This document shows positions 13,217 to 14,600 of a DNA stretch of 14,600 bases, piece by piece. Under the pieces are notes generated by a model. It was not told the DNA's origin. It worked only from the letters and a program-made list of their open reading frames with translations, and ran no database searches. Made by a program: the position numbers and the translations under genes. The stretch's first letter is position 1. Every line of letters starts with the position of its first letter. The DNA is from an uncultured Prevotellaceae bacterium (lineage in GTDB: Bacteria; Bacteroidota; Bacteroidia; Bacteroidales; Bacteroidaceae): NCBI GenBank assembly GCA_946415695.1, contig CAMKTM010000036.1, positions 1 through 14,600 on the forward strand, read 5' to 3'.

Positions 13217-13288
13217 TTTCTCCCCTTGGAGGGGAGGAACCATCTGTCAGTCTTGCCGTTCCCCCCTCCTTTGGAGGGGACGGGGGAG
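13217..13288 (-). repeat. G/C-rich hairpin element E5 (double), overlapping the transporter's 3' end
   Basis: On the minus strand: AAGCCTCCCCCG, the stem CCCCTCC-AAA-GGAGGGG, a 30-base linker, then a second stem CTCCCC-TCCAA-GGGGAG. The first half lies inside the transporter reading frame and encodes its last residues, including the stop. It has the same AAG-C-CTCCCC edge as E2-E4. Confidence 0.72.
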
Positions 13289-14455
13289 GCTTGCCAGGCT
13301 ATACCCCAATACCACGACGAAGCAGACGAGCGGCACGATGTATGACATGGAGACGCCCCAAGTGTCGCTGACCATTCCCTGCAGCGGCGTGAACAATGCA
13401 CCGCCCAAGATGGCCATGATGAGGCCCGAGGCACCAATCTTGGCATCGTCGCCCACGCCGTCGAGGGCGATGCCGTAGATGGTGGGGAACTGCAAGGACA
13501 TGAAGAAACTGACGAGCACGAGAGCCACGACGGACAGCATTCCGCTTCCGCTCATCAGTATCACAATGAGGCAGAGCACGATGTCGGCCGCTGCCGCCCA
13601 AGCCATCAGCCGTGCAGGGCGGAAGAACTTCATCATCCAGGAGAAGAAGAAGCGCGCCAGGCAGAACATGATGATGCTGGCCAGATAATAGGTCGCCGCT
13701 TCAGCCTCAGCGATGTCAAGTTCCTGCATCACCAGTCGGATGGTAAAGGACCAGACGCCTATCTGTGCGCCGACGTAGAAGAACTGCGCCACGACGCCCC
13801 ACACGTATCGTCTGTTGCGAAGCAGTCGGGCAAAGGATGCGCCAATGCTGCCTCCAGCATTGTCCTTACCCATTGGCATCTTAGAGAAGAGCATCACAAC
13901 CATAATCGCGATGAGCACAAAGCCGAGCCCCATATAAGTCTCGGAGATGCTGAAGAGCGAAATGTCGCGAAGGATGAACTGCTGGCTCAGCAGGATGCCC
14001 GTGATGCTGCCGATGGGGTTGAACGACTGGGCGATGTTCAGGCGGCGGGTGGCCGTCTGGGGCGAACCCATGGAGAGGATGTAGGGATTGGCCGTCGTCT
14101 CGAGCACAGAGCAGCCGCCGGCCAGGATGTAGATGGCGATGAGATAGAACAGATAGCTCCCGGCCATCGCCGCAGGGTAGAACAGCATGGCACCTCCGGC
14201 ATAGAGCAGGAGGCCCAGAATGATGCCGGCCTTGTAGGAAAAACGCTTGATGAAAAGGGCTGCGGGCAAGGCAAAGCAGAAGTAGGAGCCGTAGAAGGCA
14301 AACTGGATGAAAGAAGTCTCTGTATCGCTCATCTTCATCACTTTTTTGAAGGCCGCCAGCAGCGTGTCGGTCATGTTATTGGCAAGTCCCCAAAGCAAGA
14401 ACAACACGGAGACAAGCGCAAAAGGCAGGAAGTATCTTCTTTCAAGAGCCTTCAT
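13247..14455 (-). CDS. FucP-type sugar:H+ symporter (MFS)
   Basis: A 402-residue inner-membrane transporter with about 12 hydrophobic segments, of the fucose/glucose-galactose symporter family. LWGLANNMTDTLL and SVLETTANPYI carry Asp30 and Glu119; their spacing of 89 residues equals that of Asp46 and Glu135, the essential proton- and substrate-coupling residues of E. coli FucP. NPIGSITGILL and the AFYGSYFCFALPA segment are also typical. The substrate may be L-fucose or another hexose. The ATG at 14455 is chosen; an upstream TTG at 14461 is less likely and lies in the heptad repeat. The last 14 residues (from Ser389, SLPRPLQRRGERQD) are encoded by repeat element E5 and are probably not part of the original protein. 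Confidence 0.92.
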   Translation of the reverse strand: MKALERRYFLPFALVSVLFLLWGLANNMTDTLLAAFKKVMKMSDTETSFIQFAFYGSYFCFALPAALFIKRFSYKAGIILGLLLYAGGAMLFYPAAMAGSYLFYLIAIYILAGGCSVLETTANPYILSMGSPQTATRRLNIAQSFNPIGSITGILLSQQFILRDISLFSISETYMGLGFVLIAIMVVMLFSKMPMGKDNAGGSIGASFARLLRNRRYVWGVVAQFFYVGAQIGVWSFTIRLVMQELDIAEAEAATYYLASIIMFCLARFFFSWMMKFFRPARLMAWAAAADIVLCLIVILMSGSGMLSVVALVLVSFFMSLQFPTIYGIALDGVGDDAKIGASGLIMAILGGALFTPLQGMVSDTWGVSMSYIVPLVCFVVVLGYSLASLPRPLQRRGERQD

Positions 14456-14459
14456 CGTC

Positions 14460-14487
14460 AATTCATAATTCTTAATTCTTAATTCAT
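14460..14487. repeat. Heptad tandem repeat upstream of the transporter start
   Basis: AATTCAT, AATTCTT, AATTCTT, AATTCAT in exact seven-base steps, ending four bases before the transporter ATG on the coding strand. This is the same arrangement as at 77-104 and 1906-1954, with a different heptad sequence. Confidence 0.88.
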
Positions 14488-14490
14488 AAT

Positions 14491-14600
14491 CGTTCTCCCC
14501 ATAGAGGGGGAGCTCGAGGGGGTCTATTCTCCCCTTTGGGGGAGTTAGAGGGGGTCTATTCTCCCCTTTGGGGGAGTTAGAGGGTGTCCATTCTCCCCTT
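14491..14600 (-). repeat. 32-base tandem array of G/C-rich hairpin elements (E6), running off the window
   Basis: Units of 32 bases at 14491-14522, 14523-14554 and 14555-14586, with a partial fourth to the window end. Each holds CTCCCCTTTGGGGGAG (or a variant) followed by TTAGAGGG. The second and third differ only at the last bases. Read on the minus strand, the unit AGACCCCCTC...CTCCCCC-AAA-GGGGAG matches the family of E1-E5. The gene upstream of the array is outside the window. Confidence 0.88.

Overview
The window looks like chromosomal DNA of a Bacteroidales bacterium, most likely a Prevotella/Segatella-type organism. This is inferred from TAnnTTTG-type promoter boxes, mostly absent Shine-Dalgarno sequences, a DUF4468 protein, a FucP-type transporter, a split MacB-like exporter, and intergenic regions packed with short tandem repeats. 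No species can be fixed from the sequence alone. Almost everything is read from the minus strand; the one clear plus-strand gene is a small cysteine-rich lipoprotein.

Layout, left to right. (1) 1-802: the 5' end of pgk (cut by the window edge) with its own promoter, then nth (endonuclease III). (2) 925-2667: a secreted GH43 glycosidase and a DUF4468 protein. (3) 2752-7801: a MacAB-TolC-like exporter, transcribed in the order TolC-like protein, MacA-like adaptor, ABC ATPase, MacB-like permease. A family 2 glycosyltransferase (7807-8826) ends 5 bases before the TolC gene and mtaB (8905-10245) precedes it, so mtaB-GT2-tolC-macA-ATPase-permease may form one long, repeat-interrupted transcription unit. 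(4) 10246-10834: a divergent control region and the plus-strand lipoprotein gene with a clear promoter and terminator. (5) 10880-14455: three minus-strand genes in the order FucP-type sugar:H+ symporter, a fusion of nucleotidylyltransferase and GHMP-kinase-like domains, and a D-2-hydroxyacid dehydrogenase. Their adjacency suggests uptake and activation of a sugar, but the substrate is unknown.

The most distinctive structure is between the genes. Three repeat classes recur with a positional grammar. Heptad (once octad) tandem repeats sit directly upstream of start codons and sometimes include the ATG. G/C-rich hairpin elements begin at, or within a base or so of, stop codons and in two cases run into coding sequence. 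A 22-base-period element occurs at three intergenic sites, two of them sharing both outer ends in opposite orientation. Other points worth following are the kinase/nucleotidylyltransferase fusion beside the sugar symporter, the cysteine-rich lipoprotein, and a palindrome inside the pgk promoter. There are no rRNA or tRNA genes, CRISPR arrays, transposases or phage genes that I can recognise.
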